NCBI GenBank assembly: GCA_045631485.1
Contig: JAZQUU010000018.1
Coordinates: 1 to 41,169 of the forward strand
Direction: 5' to 3'
Source of the DNA: SIG452 sp045631485
GTDB taxonomy: Bacteria; Bacillota; Clostridia; UMGS1840
DNA length: 41,169 nucleotides
The notes beneath the pieces are model-generated. The model worked only from the letters and a program-made list of their open reading frames with translations, had not been told where the DNA came from and did not search any database. Made by a program: the position numbers and the translations under genes. Shown piece after piece: positions 16,290-25,502 of the stretch (within the stretch, counting starts at the first letter, position 1; the number at the start of each line of letters is the position of its first letter).

Positions 16290-17537
16290 CTAATTCTTTC
16301 TCAGTTTTGCAATAAAGAAACCGATGGTCACTCCGTTTGGCAAAATCTGTGCCATGCCGTTTTCTCCGTAGGTAGCATCTCCCAATTCCATTTGAAATGG
16401 TTCTAATGAAAATTCGGGATGTTCCTTTAAAAACCACGCAATCTGGCGTTCGTTTTCATCAAGATTGACGGTGCAGGTGGAATACACCAGGACACCGCCT
16501 GATTTAACGGCATCTGCCATATTCTGCAAGATATTTCTCTGCAAGCAAACAAGGTCACTAAACCCAAAATCCCGCCATTTGATATCAGGCTTCCCGCCGA
16601 TCACACCAAGTCCCGAACAAGGAACATCGGCTAATACTCGGTCAAATTGCTTTAAAAATTTCTTTTGGGAAGCGTCTGCCTGCTCCACCACCCCAATGGT
16701 AATACCGCATCTTGTTAAATTCTTTTCAATCAGTTCGCAACGATGAGTATGCAGTTCCGTGGCAACAAGTTCTCCACGGTTTTGCATCAATTCTCCGATA
16801 TAAGCGGTTTTTCCGCCGGGGGCGGCACAACAATCCAATATCCGCTCACCGCTTTGAGGCTCTAGCACCTTCACCGCCCACTGAGAAGAAACGCTCTGCA
16901 CCGTGAAGTCCCCGTTTTCAATGAGTTGGGACAGGTTGTCTGCCTTGTTCGGCAGCAATACATCTCCGTATGTGTCACAATCAGGCAACAGTTTTTTTGC
17001 TTCCTCCAAGGAAGAAAACCGTTGGTGATTATATCGGAGTGCCGCAGGCACTTTTCTGTTTAAATCACAAAGCAGCTGCTCTGTTTTCTCTCCGTATTGA
17101 GACAATAAAAGTTCATAAACTTCATCGGGAAAGGATTCTCTCACCGCTACGGACATATCTTTCGGCGGCTCAACCAAGCCTTTTCGTAAGACGGCATTCA
17201 CAAGACCTTTGGATTTATAAGCAAATTTGGCAGTCAGTTTCACGCTTTCATTCACGATGGCAAAATCGGGAACTTTGTCCATAAAATGATACTGATAAAA
17301 TCCCATGCGCAAGATGTTTTTCACGGGAATACTCAATTTTTTCACCTTGGTGGTGGAAAAACGATTGATGATTTCATCCAAAAAACGACGGTAACGCACA
17401 ACTCCGTAAACCAATTCCGTCACAAAAGCACGGCCCTCCGCTAATTTGGAAAGGCCGTTTTTTAATGCCAGATTCAAGAAAGTTTGTTGTTCTTCGTATT
17501 CATTCAGAATCAGAAGCGCCGTTTTTCTTCGTTCCAT
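16290..17537 (-). CDS. rsmB: 16S rRNA m5C967 methyltransferase
   Basis: RsmB methylates cytosine 967 of 16S rRNA using S-adenosylmethionine. The 415-residue protein has an N-terminal NusB-like RNA-binding domain (RKTALLILNEYEEQ..., to about 130). A Rossmann methyltransferase domain follows, with CCAAPGGKTAYIGEL (SAM loop), DVPCSGLGVIGGKPDI (motif IV Cys) and YSTCTVNLDENE (motif VI Cys). Both cysteines of the m5C mechanism are present. AAGGA lies upstream of ATG 17537. The gene follows yugP by 20 nt in the conserved Firmicutes fmt-rsmB order. Confidence 0.96.
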   Translation of the reverse strand: MERRKTALLILNEYEEQQTFLNLALKNGLSKLAEGRAFVTELVYGVVRYRRFLDEIINRFSTTKVKKLSIPVKNILRMGFYQYHFMDKVPDFAIVNESVKLTAKFAYKSKGLVNAVLRKGLVEPPKDMSVAVRESFPDEVYELLLSQYGEKTEQLLCDLNRKVPAALRYNHQRFSSLEEAKKLLPDCDTYGDVLLPNKADNLSQLIENGDFTVQSVSSQWAVKVLEPQSGERILDCCAAPGGKTAYIGELMQNRGELVATELHTHRCELIEKNLTRCGITIGVVEQADASQKKFLKQFDRVLADVPCSGLGVIGGKPDIKWRDFGFSDLVCLQRNILQNMADAVKSGGVLVYSTCTVNLDENERQIAWFLKEHPEFSLEPFQMELGDATYGENGMAQILPNGVTIGFFIAKLRKN

Positions 17538-17557
17538 AAATATATCCTTAAACTATA

Positions 17558-18244
17558 TTATCTATCACGGTTACGATTGGTTAAAACTAAAAGTCTCACC
17601 AGGTTCATTACTGCGGTTGCCGCTGCCGCAACATAAGTCATCGCTGCTGCAGAAAGCACTTTTTTCACACCGCGGACTTCCTGATTGGTAAGCATTGCGT
17701 CTCCCCCTAAAACGGTAACTGCACGGTTGGACGCATTGAATTCCACAGGCAAAGTCACCAACTGAAACAACACTACCGCAGAAAAGAGAATAATCCCTGC
17801 ATTGACCAACAAATCACTGGTAAATAAAATCCCCAGAAACGCCAGAGGAAATGCCAGATAAGAGCCGATATTTGCCGCAGGAATGATGGAATTTCTGATT
17901 TTAATGGGAGTATAGCCCTCGCTATGCTGAACGGCGTGACCTGCTTCGTGAGCCGCAACACCCACCGCACCCACGGAATTTACGCCATACACATTGTCGG
18001 ATAATCGAATCACGTTGGCTCTGGGGTCATAATGGTCGGTTAAGTTTCCTGCAATCCGTTCAATTCTGACAGACTGCAAACCATTGGCATCCAGAATTTT
18101 TCTGGCAGCATCGTGACCTGTTAATCCGTTCTGCGTGTTGATTTTGCTGTATCGGTTAAAGGTGGTGGTAACTTTCGTTTGTGCCCACATCGCAAGCAAC
18201 AATGCAGGTAACACAAAAATGACGTAAGTCATATCAATATACAT
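17558..18244 (-). CDS. Zinc-dependent membrane metallopeptidase, YugP family
   Basis: The 228-residue membrane protein carries the HEAGHAVQH zinc motif (HExxH). It has an N-terminal membrane segment (TYVIFVLPALLLAMWA) and two or three further hydrophobic helices (FPLAFLGILFTSDLLVNAGIILF and SAVVLFQLVTL). The conserved ARKILDANGLQSVRIERIAG and YDPRANVIRLSDNVY segments match the Zn_peptidase_2 (DUF2268-unrelated, YugP) family. Its substrate is unknown. AAGGAG precedes ATG 18244. Insertion between fmt and rsmB is a usual clostridial arrangement, suggesting co-transcription with translation genes. Confidence 0.92.
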   Translation of the reverse strand: MYIDMTYVIFVLPALLLAMWAQTKVTTTFNRYSKINTQNGLTGHDAARKILDANGLQSVRIERIAGNLTDHYDPRANVIRLSDNVYGVNSVGAVGVAAHEAGHAVQHSEGYTPIKIRNSIIPAANIGSYLAFPLAFLGILFTSDLLVNAGIILFSAVVLFQLVTLPVEFNASNRAVTVLGGDAMLTNQEVRGVKKVLSAAAMTYVAAAATAVMNLVRLLVLTNRNRDR

Positions 18245-18255
18245 AAAATCACTCC

Positions 18256-19164
18256 TTAGAAGCTATCCCGATTTCCGTTATAGAAATCGGCAATTTTCAT
18301 CATCTTTTTGCCGGGAGGTTGCAAAGCGGTGATATTGATGACACCGTTTTTTGCAGAAATTAACAAACGGTTCTTGGAAAATTCCAAAATGCTGCCGTAA
18401 GGCTTTTTATCTTCCTTGGAATAAAGCTCTGCCTCGTGGATTTTATAGGCTTTTTCGTTATGCACGAAGCTTGTTCCGGGGAAAGGATAAAAACCACGGA
18501 TTTTATTTACAATATCTTGGGCTTCCTTCTCAAAAGATATAATGGTTTCTTCTTTTTTGATGGGTGGTGCATAGGTGGATAAGGCATCATCCTGCACTTC
18601 TCCCTTAATAGTTCCCAGTTTCGGAATGGTTTCCAACAACAGTTCGGCACCTGCCACCATCAGTTTATCGTGAAGACTGCCTCCGGTTTCGGTATCGGTA
18701 ATAGGAACCACACACTTGGTTAACATATCGCCGGTATCCAAGCCTTCGTTCATCTGCATAATGGTAACGCCGCTTTCTTTTTCTCCCATAGCCACCGCAT
18801 ACTGAATGGGTGCAGAACCACGGTATTTCGGCAATAAGGAAGCGTGCACATTGATGCAACCGAATTTGGGGTATTCCAAAACATAAGGCGGCAAAATTCT
18901 GCCGTAAGCCACAACTACAATCAGGTCAGGCTTTTCGGTTTCCAGAATTTCTTTAAAATTTTCTTCTTTTAAGTTAACGGGTTGATACACGGGCAGATTG
19001 TTTTCCAATGCCACTTCCTTCACGGGAGAAAATTTAATTTTCTGACCACGGTCTTTCTTGGCATCTGCACGGGTTACCACGGAGCAAACCTCTGCTCCGC
19101 TCTCGATTAACTTTTCCAAACTGTACGCCGCAAAATCAGGCGTACCCATAAACATTATTTTCAT
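18256..19164 (-). CDS. fmt: Methionyl-tRNA formyltransferase
   Basis: Fmt formylates Met-tRNAfMet with 10-formyl-THF for initiation. The 302-residue length is normal. MKIMFMGTPDFAAYSLEKL opens the protein; the catalytic block INVHASLLPKYRGSAPIQYA holds the conserved Asn, His and SLLPxYRG loop, and GVTIMQMNEGLDTGDML follows. A C-terminal tRNA-binding domain ends the protein. The ribosome site is weak (AAAGTGATG region), and the gene sits 30 nt after def, its functional partner: def removes the formyl group that fmt adds. Confidence 0.97.
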   Translation of the reverse strand: MKIMFMGTPDFAAYSLEKLIESGAEVCSVVTRADAKKDRGQKIKFSPVKEVALENNLPVYQPVNLKEENFKEILETEKPDLIVVVAYGRILPPYVLEYPKFGCINVHASLLPKYRGSAPIQYAVAMGEKESGVTIMQMNEGLDTGDMLTKCVVPITDTETGGSLHDKLMVAGAELLLETIPKLGTIKGEVQDDALSTYAPPIKKEETIISFEKEAQDIVNKIRGFYPFPGTSFVHNEKAYKIHEAELYSKEDKKPYGSILEFSKNRLLISAKNGVINITALQPPGKKMMKIADFYNGNRDSF

Positions 19165-19194
19165 TTGATCACATCACTTTTCTTTCAAAAAGAA

Positions 19195-19662
19195 TTATTC
19201 TTCGTGAAACACTTCATATTCGCAGGTATCACGAATGGTTTTGCCGTCCAAATGGTCATTTTCGTGGCAGCAGCAACGAGCCATCAGCTCTTCCCCTTCG
19301 AAAATGAATTCTTCCCCAAAGCGGTTTAACGCTTTCACTTTCACATACATCGGGCGAATTAAATGTCCCTCAAAGCCGGGAATACTTAAGCATCCTTCGC
19401 TGCCCTCCTGGGTACCGGAGGTTTCAATGATTTCGGGATTGATAAATTCAATAAATTCCTGAGGGTCTTCCATGGTGTCGATTACAAAAATTCGCTTCAA
19501 CACACCCACCTGCGGTGCGGCAAGACCTACTCCTTCCGCTTTTGCCAAAGTATCAATCATATCATCTAATAAAGTGATAATTTTGTCGTCAATTTTTTCA
19601 ACCGGACGACACTTTTTGTGCATTACCTCATCGGTATCCGGCACGATATTTCTGATTGCCAT
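19195..19662 (-). CDS. def: Peptide deformylase
   Basis: This metalloenzyme removes the N-formyl group from new proteins. All three family motifs are present in the 155-residue protein: GVGLAAPQVG, EGCLSIPGFEG with the metal-binding Cys, and HENDHLDGK with the HExxH-type histidines. AAAGGAGC lies before ATG 19662. It follows priA by 36 nt and precedes fmt. Confidence 0.97.
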   Translation of the reverse strand: MAIRNIVPDTDEVMHKKCRPVEKIDDKIITLLDDMIDTLAKAEGVGLAAPQVGVLKRIFVIDTMEDPQEFIEFINPEIIETSGTQEGSEGCLSIPGFEGHLIRPMYVKVKALNRFGEEFIFEGEELMARCCCHENDHLDGKTIRDTCEYEVFHEE

Positions 19663-19698
19663 AATGTTGCTCCTTTCTATATAAGGGATTCTACTTTA

Positions 19699-22173
19699 TC
19701 ATAAGAAGTTAACGGGGTTTACATCTACCGAAACTGTTATGTCGTTTTTCTTATTGGCTAAAATCAGCGTTTTCACTGATTCGGAAAAAGATGTTTCAAT
19801 GGCAGATGCCGAGGTACATTTGATTAAAATATGGTAACGGTACTGATTGCGGATTTTGGAAATCCCGCAAGGAGTGGGGCCGTACATTGCGATGTATTGT
19901 TTTCTCTCTTCGTAAAAGTCCACCTTTTCGGTCATAATTTGCTTGATGCCGTCTGCCATATCAAAGATTTTCTTTTCGTCATCCCCTGTGAAAATCACAT
20001 TGACGATTTCGGAAAATGGCGGATATTTCACATTTTTGCGGAACACAATTTCATTCTGATAAAAACTGTCATAATCCTGACTTTTTGCCGCTAAGATTGC
20101 ATAATGCTCAGGATGATAGGTCTGCACCACCGCGTGACCCGGAATCTCGCCACGCCCTGCTCTGCCGCAAACCTGCGTAATTAAGGAAAAAGTCTTTTCC
20201 GCACCGTTGTAGCCACCCACAAACAGAGAACTGTCTGCGGCGATCACTCCCACCAAGGAAACTTCTTTAAAATCAAGTCCCTTTGCAATCATCTGAGTCC
20301 CAAGCAAAATGGAACAACCGGGTTTTGCAAATTGCTTTAATAAGCGTTCGTGAGACATTTTTGTGGTGGTGGTATCATTATCCATACGGATGACCTGAGT
20401 GTCGGAAAACATGGAATAAATTTCTTCTTCCAGTTTTTGAGTACCGCTGCCGAAATAACGCACCGATGTACTGTGACATTCGGGACAAACAGTTTCGGCA
20501 TCGGCGGTATAACCGCAATAATGACACTTTAATTTTCCTTCAATACTGTGATAAGTGAGTGCCACATCGCATTTTTTGCATTTCACCACATAACCGCAAT
20601 CTCTGCAGCTTACAAAGGTGGAATAACCCCGTCGGTTTAATAAAATAATCGCTTTTTCGCCTTTTTCTTTCACTTCCAAAAGACGCTTTTTCAAGCTTTC
20701 GGACAACACGGAATGGTTTCCGTTTTTTAATTCTTCTCTCATATCCACAATTTCCACCTGCGGCAGAGAGCGTTTGTTGTATCGTTTGGTTAAAGTAAGC
20801 AATGTGGCTTTCCCCTGCTCGGTGCGGTAGTAGTCCTCCACGGCAGGTGTTGCGGACGCCAGAAGAAGCGTACCGCCACGCTGATTCATTAAAAATCTTG
20901 CCACATCTTTTGCCTGATAACGGGGAGAATGTTCGGATTTATAAGTGGTTTCGTGTTCTTCATCCACGATAATCAAATCCAAATCGCCAAAGGGTGCAAA
21001 CACGGCACTTCTGGCACCAACCGCCACAGAAACCTGACCGTTTCTGATTTTGTTCCATTGGTCTTTTCTCTCCGAAATGGATAATGCGGAATGAAGCACC
21101 GCCACGCGGTCCCCGAACCGACGGAAAAACCGACTGCGAATCTGAGGTGTCAAGGCAATTTCAGGCACTAAAATAACCGCTTGTTTGCCTTCTGCTATCA
21201 CCTGCTCCACCAAGGCGAGATACACCTCGGTTTTGCCCGAGCCCGTGACGCCTTTTAAGAGAAACTCGTGGTAGCCCTCTTCATTTCTTGCCGAAAGAAT
21301 GGTGTTGACCACTTGAGTTTGTTCTTCATTTAACTGTGCTTTTTCCGAGACAATTTGTTTCTCCTCGGCGAAAGGATCCTGCTCCACCACCTCTTCGGTG
21401 ATTTCCAAAACTCCCTTTTTCTCCAAAGCGGTAATGGAAGAACGACTTGCTCCCGAAAACGCCACCAAATCCACCACGGGCATTCTGCCGTTATCGAGAA
21501 GCATTTCAAGCACTCGTCGTTGTGCCGCCGCTTTTTTGAGATAAATCTCCATATAGTCATACAACTCGTGATCCGCTAAGAGCAAGGTTGCAATCTGAAT
21601 GCTTTTTTGTTGATGTGCCTGCCTGGATTCTTCGTAAAGCTCCACTTTTCCGAGTTTCGCCAGAGCAGTCACCACTTTTTTGATGCCACGGTTGGAAAAG
21701 GAGTTTTCCAATTCCTCCAAAGAAACGGGAACACGCTTAGATACCAGATAATCAATCAGTTTGCCCCGAAGACCGTTATCGTCCTCCACACCTTCCATGG
21801 AATCGTCCAATAAACGGACATATTCCGAAAATTTTAAATTGGAGCCGGGGGGCAACAATAAACTGACCGAATCATACAAGGTGGCATAGTAGCGCTTGGC
21901 AATATAGCGGGCAAGTTCCAACCCTTTTTGGTCGATGACGGGTTCATAATCAATCACTTCCATCACAGACTTTAAAGGTATCGTACCCTCATCGTAAAAC
22001 AGTTGGGTAACGATACCTTCACGCTTCTTATTGGCTCTGCCGAAAGGAACCACCACACGGACTCCCTCCACCACCAAATGAGAAAGGTTGGCGGGAATCA
22101 GATAGGAAAATTCCTTATCCACAGAGAAATTCAGATTGGAAACCGCTATTTTAGCGCATAAAATTCGGTTCAT
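19699..22173 (-). CDS. priA: Primosomal protein N' (replication-restart helicase)
   Basis: PriA reloads the replisome at stalled forks. In this 824-residue protein the N-terminal fork-binding domain (MNRILCAKIAVSNLNF) is followed by Walker A GVTGSGKTEVYLALV, the DEEH box (IIVDEEHETTYKSEH), and a zinc-binding insert of paired cysteines (CRDCGYVVKCKKC, CHYCG, CPEC). Helicase motifs V-VI follow (GTQMIAKGLDFKEV, QVCGRAGRGEIPG). It starts 3 nt after the rpoZ stop with no clear ribosome site, so translation is probably coupled. The coaBC gene often found between rpoZ and priA in Firmicutes is missing. Confidence 0.97.
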   Translation of the reverse strand: MNRILCAKIAVSNLNFSVDKEFSYLIPANLSHLVVEGVRVVVPFGRANKKREGIVTQLFYDEGTIPLKSVMEVIDYEPVIDQKGLELARYIAKRYYATLYDSVSLLLPPGSNLKFSEYVRLLDDSMEGVEDDNGLRGKLIDYLVSKRVPVSLEELENSFSNRGIKKVVTALAKLGKVELYEESRQAHQQKSIQIATLLLADHELYDYMEIYLKKAAAQRRVLEMLLDNGRMPVVDLVAFSGASRSSITALEKKGVLEITEEVVEQDPFAEEKQIVSEKAQLNEEQTQVVNTILSARNEEGYHEFLLKGVTGSGKTEVYLALVEQVIAEGKQAVILVPEIALTPQIRSRFFRRFGDRVAVLHSALSISERKDQWNKIRNGQVSVAVGARSAVFAPFGDLDLIIVDEEHETTYKSEHSPRYQAKDVARFLMNQRGGTLLLASATPAVEDYYRTEQGKATLLTLTKRYNKRSLPQVEIVDMREELKNGNHSVLSESLKKRLLEVKEKGEKAIILLNRRGYSTFVSCRDCGYVVKCKKCDVALTYHSIEGKLKCHYCGYTADAETVCPECHSTSVRYFGSGTQKLEEEIYSMFSDTQVIRMDNDTTTTKMSHERLLKQFAKPGCSILLGTQMIAKGLDFKEVSLVGVIAADSSLFVGGYNGAEKTFSLITQVCGRAGRGEIPGHAVVQTYHPEHYAILAAKSQDYDSFYQNEIVFRKNVKYPPFSEIVNVIFTGDDEKKIFDMADGIKQIMTEKVDFYEERKQYIAMYGPTPCGISKIRNQYRYHILIKCTSASAIETSFSESVKTLILANKKNDITVSVDVNPVNFL

Positions 22174-22176
22174 TTT

Positions 22177-22362
22177 TTAGTTCTGGATTACTTCAATATC
22201 GCCGTCGGCAATTTCCTGCACTGCCATAGAAACGGGTTTTGCAGCAGAAGTACGGATATCTTCCTGCTCACTTAAATCTCTTGCTCTTTTTGCCACAGCG
22301 ATAACCAAAGCGTATCTGCTGCCTGCTTTTTCCATTAAGTTTCCGATTGCGGGTTGTAACAT
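22177..22362 (-). CDS. rpoZ: DNA-directed RNA polymerase omega subunit
   Basis: Omega helps fold beta' and stabilises RNA polymerase. The 61-residue protein has the family core SRYALVIAVAKRARDL near 16-31 and KPVSMAVQEIADGDIEV in the C-terminal half, the usual clostridial length. ATG 22362 follows AAAGGAGAG. It sits between gmk and priA as in most Firmicutes. Confidence 0.95.
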   Translation of the reverse strand: MLQPAIGNLMEKAGSRYALVIAVAKRARDLSEQEDIRTSAAKPVSMAVQEIADGDIEVIQN

Positions 22363-22414
22363 AATAATCTCTCCTTTTATTGTAACACAAACTGTATGTA
22401 ATGATTACTCGTTT

Positions 22415-23008
22415 TTAAAATATGATTTTTTGGCTTTTTTTCGTTAATTTATCGGCACGAAGCACGGTTAAAATATCACGGCTTGCCTGCTCGATTTCGT
22501 CATTGACGATGATATAATCATACTCGCTCATCATCGAAAGTTCCCCTTTTGCCGTTTCCAAACGGGATAAAATCTGCTCCTCGGTTTCGGTGCCCCGTCC
22601 TCTTAAACGGTTTTCCAATTCTTCATAGCTTGGCGGCGCAATAAAGGTTAACACCGCTTCGGGGAAATTCTTTTTAATCTGCATTGCTCCCTGCACTTCG
22701 ATTTCCAAAATCACGTCCTGCCCACGGGATAGGGCATCTTCCACGGGCTTTCTGGGAGTGCCGTAGTAATTGCCCACATATTCTGCCCATTCCAGGACTT
22801 GATTTTGGGCAATCATTTCCTGAAATTCTTCTTTGGTTTTAAAATAATAGGTGACGCCCTCACAATCAATGGGACGGGGTGCTCTTGTGGTTGCGGAAAT
22901 GGATAAATGAATGCCCCCCTCTGCCAACTCACACGCACGCTTCACCACGGTGCCCTTTCCCACTCCTGCGGGACCGGAAACCACCATCAATGTGCCTTTT
23001 TTCATCAT
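22415..23008 (-). CDS. gmk: Guanylate kinase
   Basis: Gmk converts GMP or dGMP plus ATP to the diphosphate. The 197-residue protein has the P-loop SGPAGVGKGTVVKRA at about 11-25, SATTRAPRPIDCEGVTYYF as GMP-binding segment, and GNYYGTPRKPVEDAL and DVILEIEVQGAMQIK as further conserved blocks. ATG 23008 lies 8 nt after GAGG, and the second in-frame ATG is one codon later. It is 14 nt downstream of remA in the conserved yicC-remA-gmk-rpoZ order. Confidence 0.97.
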   Translation of the reverse strand: MMKKGTLMVVSGPAGVGKGTVVKRACELAEGGIHLSISATTRAPRPIDCEGVTYYFKTKEEFQEMIAQNQVLEWAEYVGNYYGTPRKPVEDALSRGQDVILEIEVQGAMQIKKNFPEAVLTFIAPPSYEELENRLRGRGTETEEQILSRLETAKGELSMMSEYDYIIVNDEIEQASRDILTVLRADKLTKKSQKIIF

Positions 23009-23021
23009 GTTCTAATCCTCT

Positions 23022-23255
23022 TTACGCTTCTGCTCTGCCGGTGATGGTGTCGGTCTGCAAGCCCGACAAAATGATGTGACCGCTATCGGTCACCACCACG
23101 GTTCTTGTTTTTCTGCCGTAGGTGGCATCAATTAAAATCCCACGCTCCTTGGCATCTTGTATCATACGCTTTACCGGTGCCGAATCGGGACTGATAATGG
23201 CGATGATTCGCTCCATACTAACCGCATTGCCAAAGCCGATGTTTAACAGTTTCAT
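23022..23255 (-). CDS. remA: Extracellular matrix regulator RemA (DUF370)
   Basis: RemA is a small DNA-binding ring-forming activator that switches on matrix and osmoprotection genes in Bacillus subtilis; its target genes here are unknown. The 77-residue sequence matches the family throughout: LLNIGFGNAVSMERIIAIIS, SPDSAPVKRMIQDAKERG and LIDATYGRKTRTVVVTDSGH. AGAGG precedes ATG 23255. It lies between yicC and gmk, its near-universal site in Firmicutes. Confidence 0.95.
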   Translation of the reverse strand: MKLLNIGFGNAVSMERIIAIISPDSAPVKRMIQDAKERGILIDATYGRKTRTVVVTDSGHIILSGLQTDTITGRAEA

Positions 23256-23281
23256 AACAAAACCTCTTTTTATTCTTTTGG

Positions 23282-24160
23282 TTATTCCACGTTCTGCACC
23301 TGTTCACGAATTGCCTCAATTTCCGTTTTGGCATCAATGCCGATTTTGGAAATTTCAATGGAATTGCATTTGGAGCAGGTGGTGTTGATTTCCCGGTTCA
23401 TTTCCTGAATGATGAAATCCAACTTTTTGCCCACGGGCTTATCCTGATAAATAAGTCCCATAAATTCTTCAAAATGGCTCTGAAGTCTTGTGGTTTCTTC
23501 AAAGGTGGCAACCTTATCGGAGAAGATGGCAACCTCGGTCATTAGACGGGTTTCATCATAGGTGGCACCGTTTAAGTATTCTTCCATTTTGTCGCGAAGC
23601 TTCTTTTCGTATTCCGCAACAGACTGGGGAAGCAGTTCTTCAATTCTTGCCACCATACCTCTTAATTTTTCAATACGGCTTACCATATCGTCGGCAAGAC
23701 GTTTGCCCTCGGTTTTTCTCATGGTGAGAAAATCGTTGACCGCTTTTTCCAAAACGGGCTCCAATACGGCAAAAATTTCTTCTGCCTCGTGCTCTTTAAA
23801 TTCCACCTCGAAAATGTCGGGGAATCTGGACATTTTAGTCGCCGTTACATCAAAGGGCATATCATATTCTTCGGACAACTGTTTTAATACGTTCAAGTAG
23901 TTTTCCGCCACGTTTTTGTTCAGGGTGACAACCTTGTCCCCTTCTTCCACATTGTTCATGTGGATATACACATCCAGCTTGCCTCGGTTAATCCGTTCGG
24001 ATAAATATTTGCGAACCGGCTCCTCCAAAAAGGAAAATCCTCTGGGAACACGGATATTGGCATCAAAATAACGATGATTTACCGATTTTAATTCCACGGT
24101 AACATCGTAACCTTTATAAATTTCTTTCTGACGGCCGTAGCCTGTCATACTCATAGACAT
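23282..24160 (-). CDS. yicC: YicC/YloC family endoribonuclease-like protein
   Basis: The 292-residue protein opens SMSMTGYGRQKEIYKGYDVT, the family's MTGYG signature, followed by ELKSVNHRYFDANIRVPRG. The C-terminus has the conserved HFEEFMGL, GKKLDFIIQEMNREINTTCS block. Relatives are reported to be endoribonucleases active on RNA. The long coiled-coil middle and 292-residue length are typical. AAGGTG lies upstream of ATG 24160. It is the first gene of the operon leading to rsmB and follows a consensus promoter. Confidence 0.94.
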   Translation of the reverse strand: MSMSMTGYGRQKEIYKGYDVTVELKSVNHRYFDANIRVPRGFSFLEEPVRKYLSERINRGKLDVYIHMNNVEEGDKVVTLNKNVAENYLNVLKQLSEEYDMPFDVTATKMSRFPDIFEVEFKEHEAEEIFAVLEPVLEKAVNDFLTMRKTEGKRLADDMVSRIEKLRGMVARIEELLPQSVAEYEKKLRDKMEEYLNGATYDETRLMTEVAIFSDKVATFEETTRLQSHFEEFMGLIYQDKPVGKKLDFIIQEMNREINTTCSKCNSIEISKIGIDAKTEIEAIREQVQNVE

Positions 24161-24186
24161 ACTTATTCACCTTACCTTTTCATAAC

Positions 24187-24215
24187 AGTATAACATATAT
24201 ATAATAAAATGTCAA
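24187..24215 (-). promoter_or_regulatory. Promoter of the yicC-rsmB operon
   Basis: Minus-strand TTGACA (24210-24215), 17 nt, TATACT (24187-24192). It lies about 30 nt before the yicC ATG in the AT-rich divergent gap with pta. The rest of that gap (24216-24347) shows no gene. Confidence 0.85.
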
Positions 24216-24347
24216 AACTTTTTTTCATTTTTTGGCATTTTTCTTTTATTTTTATGGATTTTTACAATTTTTTGAAAAAATGTAAAATCATTTTTTTATC
24301 AAAAGCTAATTTTTCCTTTAATTTTTCAAGATTTTTTAGAAAATCAC

Positions 24348-24376
24348 TTGAATTTTTGAAACAACTGCTATATAAT
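24348..24376 (+). promoter_or_regulatory. Promoter of pta-ackA
   Basis: TTGAAT (24348-24353), 17 nt, TATAAT (24371-24376). The long leader carries a TTCTCCC/GGGAGAA hairpin at 24409-24437, before the GGAGG of pta. Confidence 0.75.
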
Positions 24377-24488
24377 AATATAGTTAAAATGTTAATTTAA
24401 AATGTTAATTCTCCCTTTCTTGTGTGAGACGGGAGAACCAATCGAAAAGATTAAAATTTTCCTATCATAAAAACGGAGGACAAACACT

Positions 24489-25484
24489 ATGGCATTTATT
24501 GACAGAATCAAAGAAAGAGCAAGAGCCGACAAAAAGAAAATCGTTCTGCCCGAATCTATGGACAGAAGAACCTGGGAAGCGGCTGCGCAGGTTTTGGCGG
24601 AAGATATTGCTGATATTATCATCATCGGTACTCCCGAAGAAGTACAAGCAAACAGCAAAGGCTTAGATGTTTCCAAAGCAACCATCATTAACCCCTTCAC
24701 CTATGAAAAAACCGAAGAGTATATTAACTTATTCGTAGAACTTCGTAAATCCAAAGGATTAACCTACGAAGAAGCAAAGAAAACCGCTTTAGGCGACTAT
24801 ATGTACTATGCTTGCTTAATGGTAAAAGCAGGCGATGCAGACGGTGTGGTTTCCGGTGCTTGTCACTCCACCGCAAACACCTTACGCCCCAGCTTACAGA
24901 TTATTAAAACCAAACCCGGCGTGAAACTGGTTTCCGCATTCTTCTTAATGGTAGTTCCCAACTGTGAATACGGTGCAAACGGTACCTTCATTTTTGCAGA
25001 TAGCGGCTTAGAACAGAATCCCGACCCCGAAAAATTAGCAGCTATTGCAGCTTGCTCCGCAGAATCCTTTGAACTCTTATGCGAAAAAGAAGCAATCGTT
25101 GCAATGCTCTCTCACTCCACCAAAGGCAGTGCAAAACACGCCGATGTGGACAAAGTGGTGGAAGCAACCAGAATCTGCAAAGAAAACAATCCCAATTTAA
25201 AAGTGGATGGCGAACTGCAGTTAGACGCCGCAATCGTTCCCTCTGTTGGTTCTTCCAAAGCTCCCGACAGTGATGTAGCAGGAAAAGCAAACGTGCTCTG
25301 TTTCCCCGACCTGGATGCAGGTAACATCGGTTACAAACTGGTTCAGAGACTGGCAAAAGCAGAAGCTTACGGCCCTGTTACCCAGGGTATTGCGGCTCCC
25401 ATTAACGACTTATCCCGTGGATGCAGTGCAGAAGATATCGTAGGCGTTATCGCAATCACCAGCGTTCAGGCGCAGGCGAAATAA
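24489..25484 (+). CDS. pta: Phosphate acetyltransferase
   Basis: Pta interconverts acetyl-CoA and acetyl phosphate. The 331-residue single-domain clostridial form begins MAFIDRIKERARADKKKIV and includes ADADGVVSGACHSTANTLRP-type binding residues and SHSTKGSAKHADVDKVVEA. A C-terminal block NVLCFPDLDAGNIGYKLVQR and GPVTQGIAAPINDLSRG ends the protein. GGAGG lies about 10 nt before ATG 24489. It is followed 18 nt later by ackA; the pair makes ATP from acetyl-CoA, consistent with fermentation. Confidence 0.97.
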   Translation: MAFIDRIKERARADKKKIVLPESMDRRTWEAAAQVLAEDIADIIIIGTPEEVQANSKGLDVSKATIINPFTYEKTEEYINLFVELRKSKGLTYEEAKKTALGDYMYYACLMVKAGDADGVVSGACHSTANTLRPSLQIIKTKPGVKLVSAFFLMVVPNCEYGANGTFIFADSGLEQNPDPEKLAAIAACSAESFELLCEKEAIVAMLSHSTKGSAKHADVDKVVEATRICKENNPNLKVDGELQLDAAIVPSVGSSKAPDSDVAGKANVLCFPDLDAGNIGYKLVQRLAKAEAYGPVTQGIAAPINDLSRGCSAEDIVGVIAITSVQAQAK

Positions 25485-25502
25485 GAGAAAGGATTGAAAA
25501 AA

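Noticed and set aside
24392..24700. A 102-codon minus-strand frame at the start of pta
   Set aside because: It is antisense to pta and its codons follow the shadow of that gene; no ribosome site was seen.
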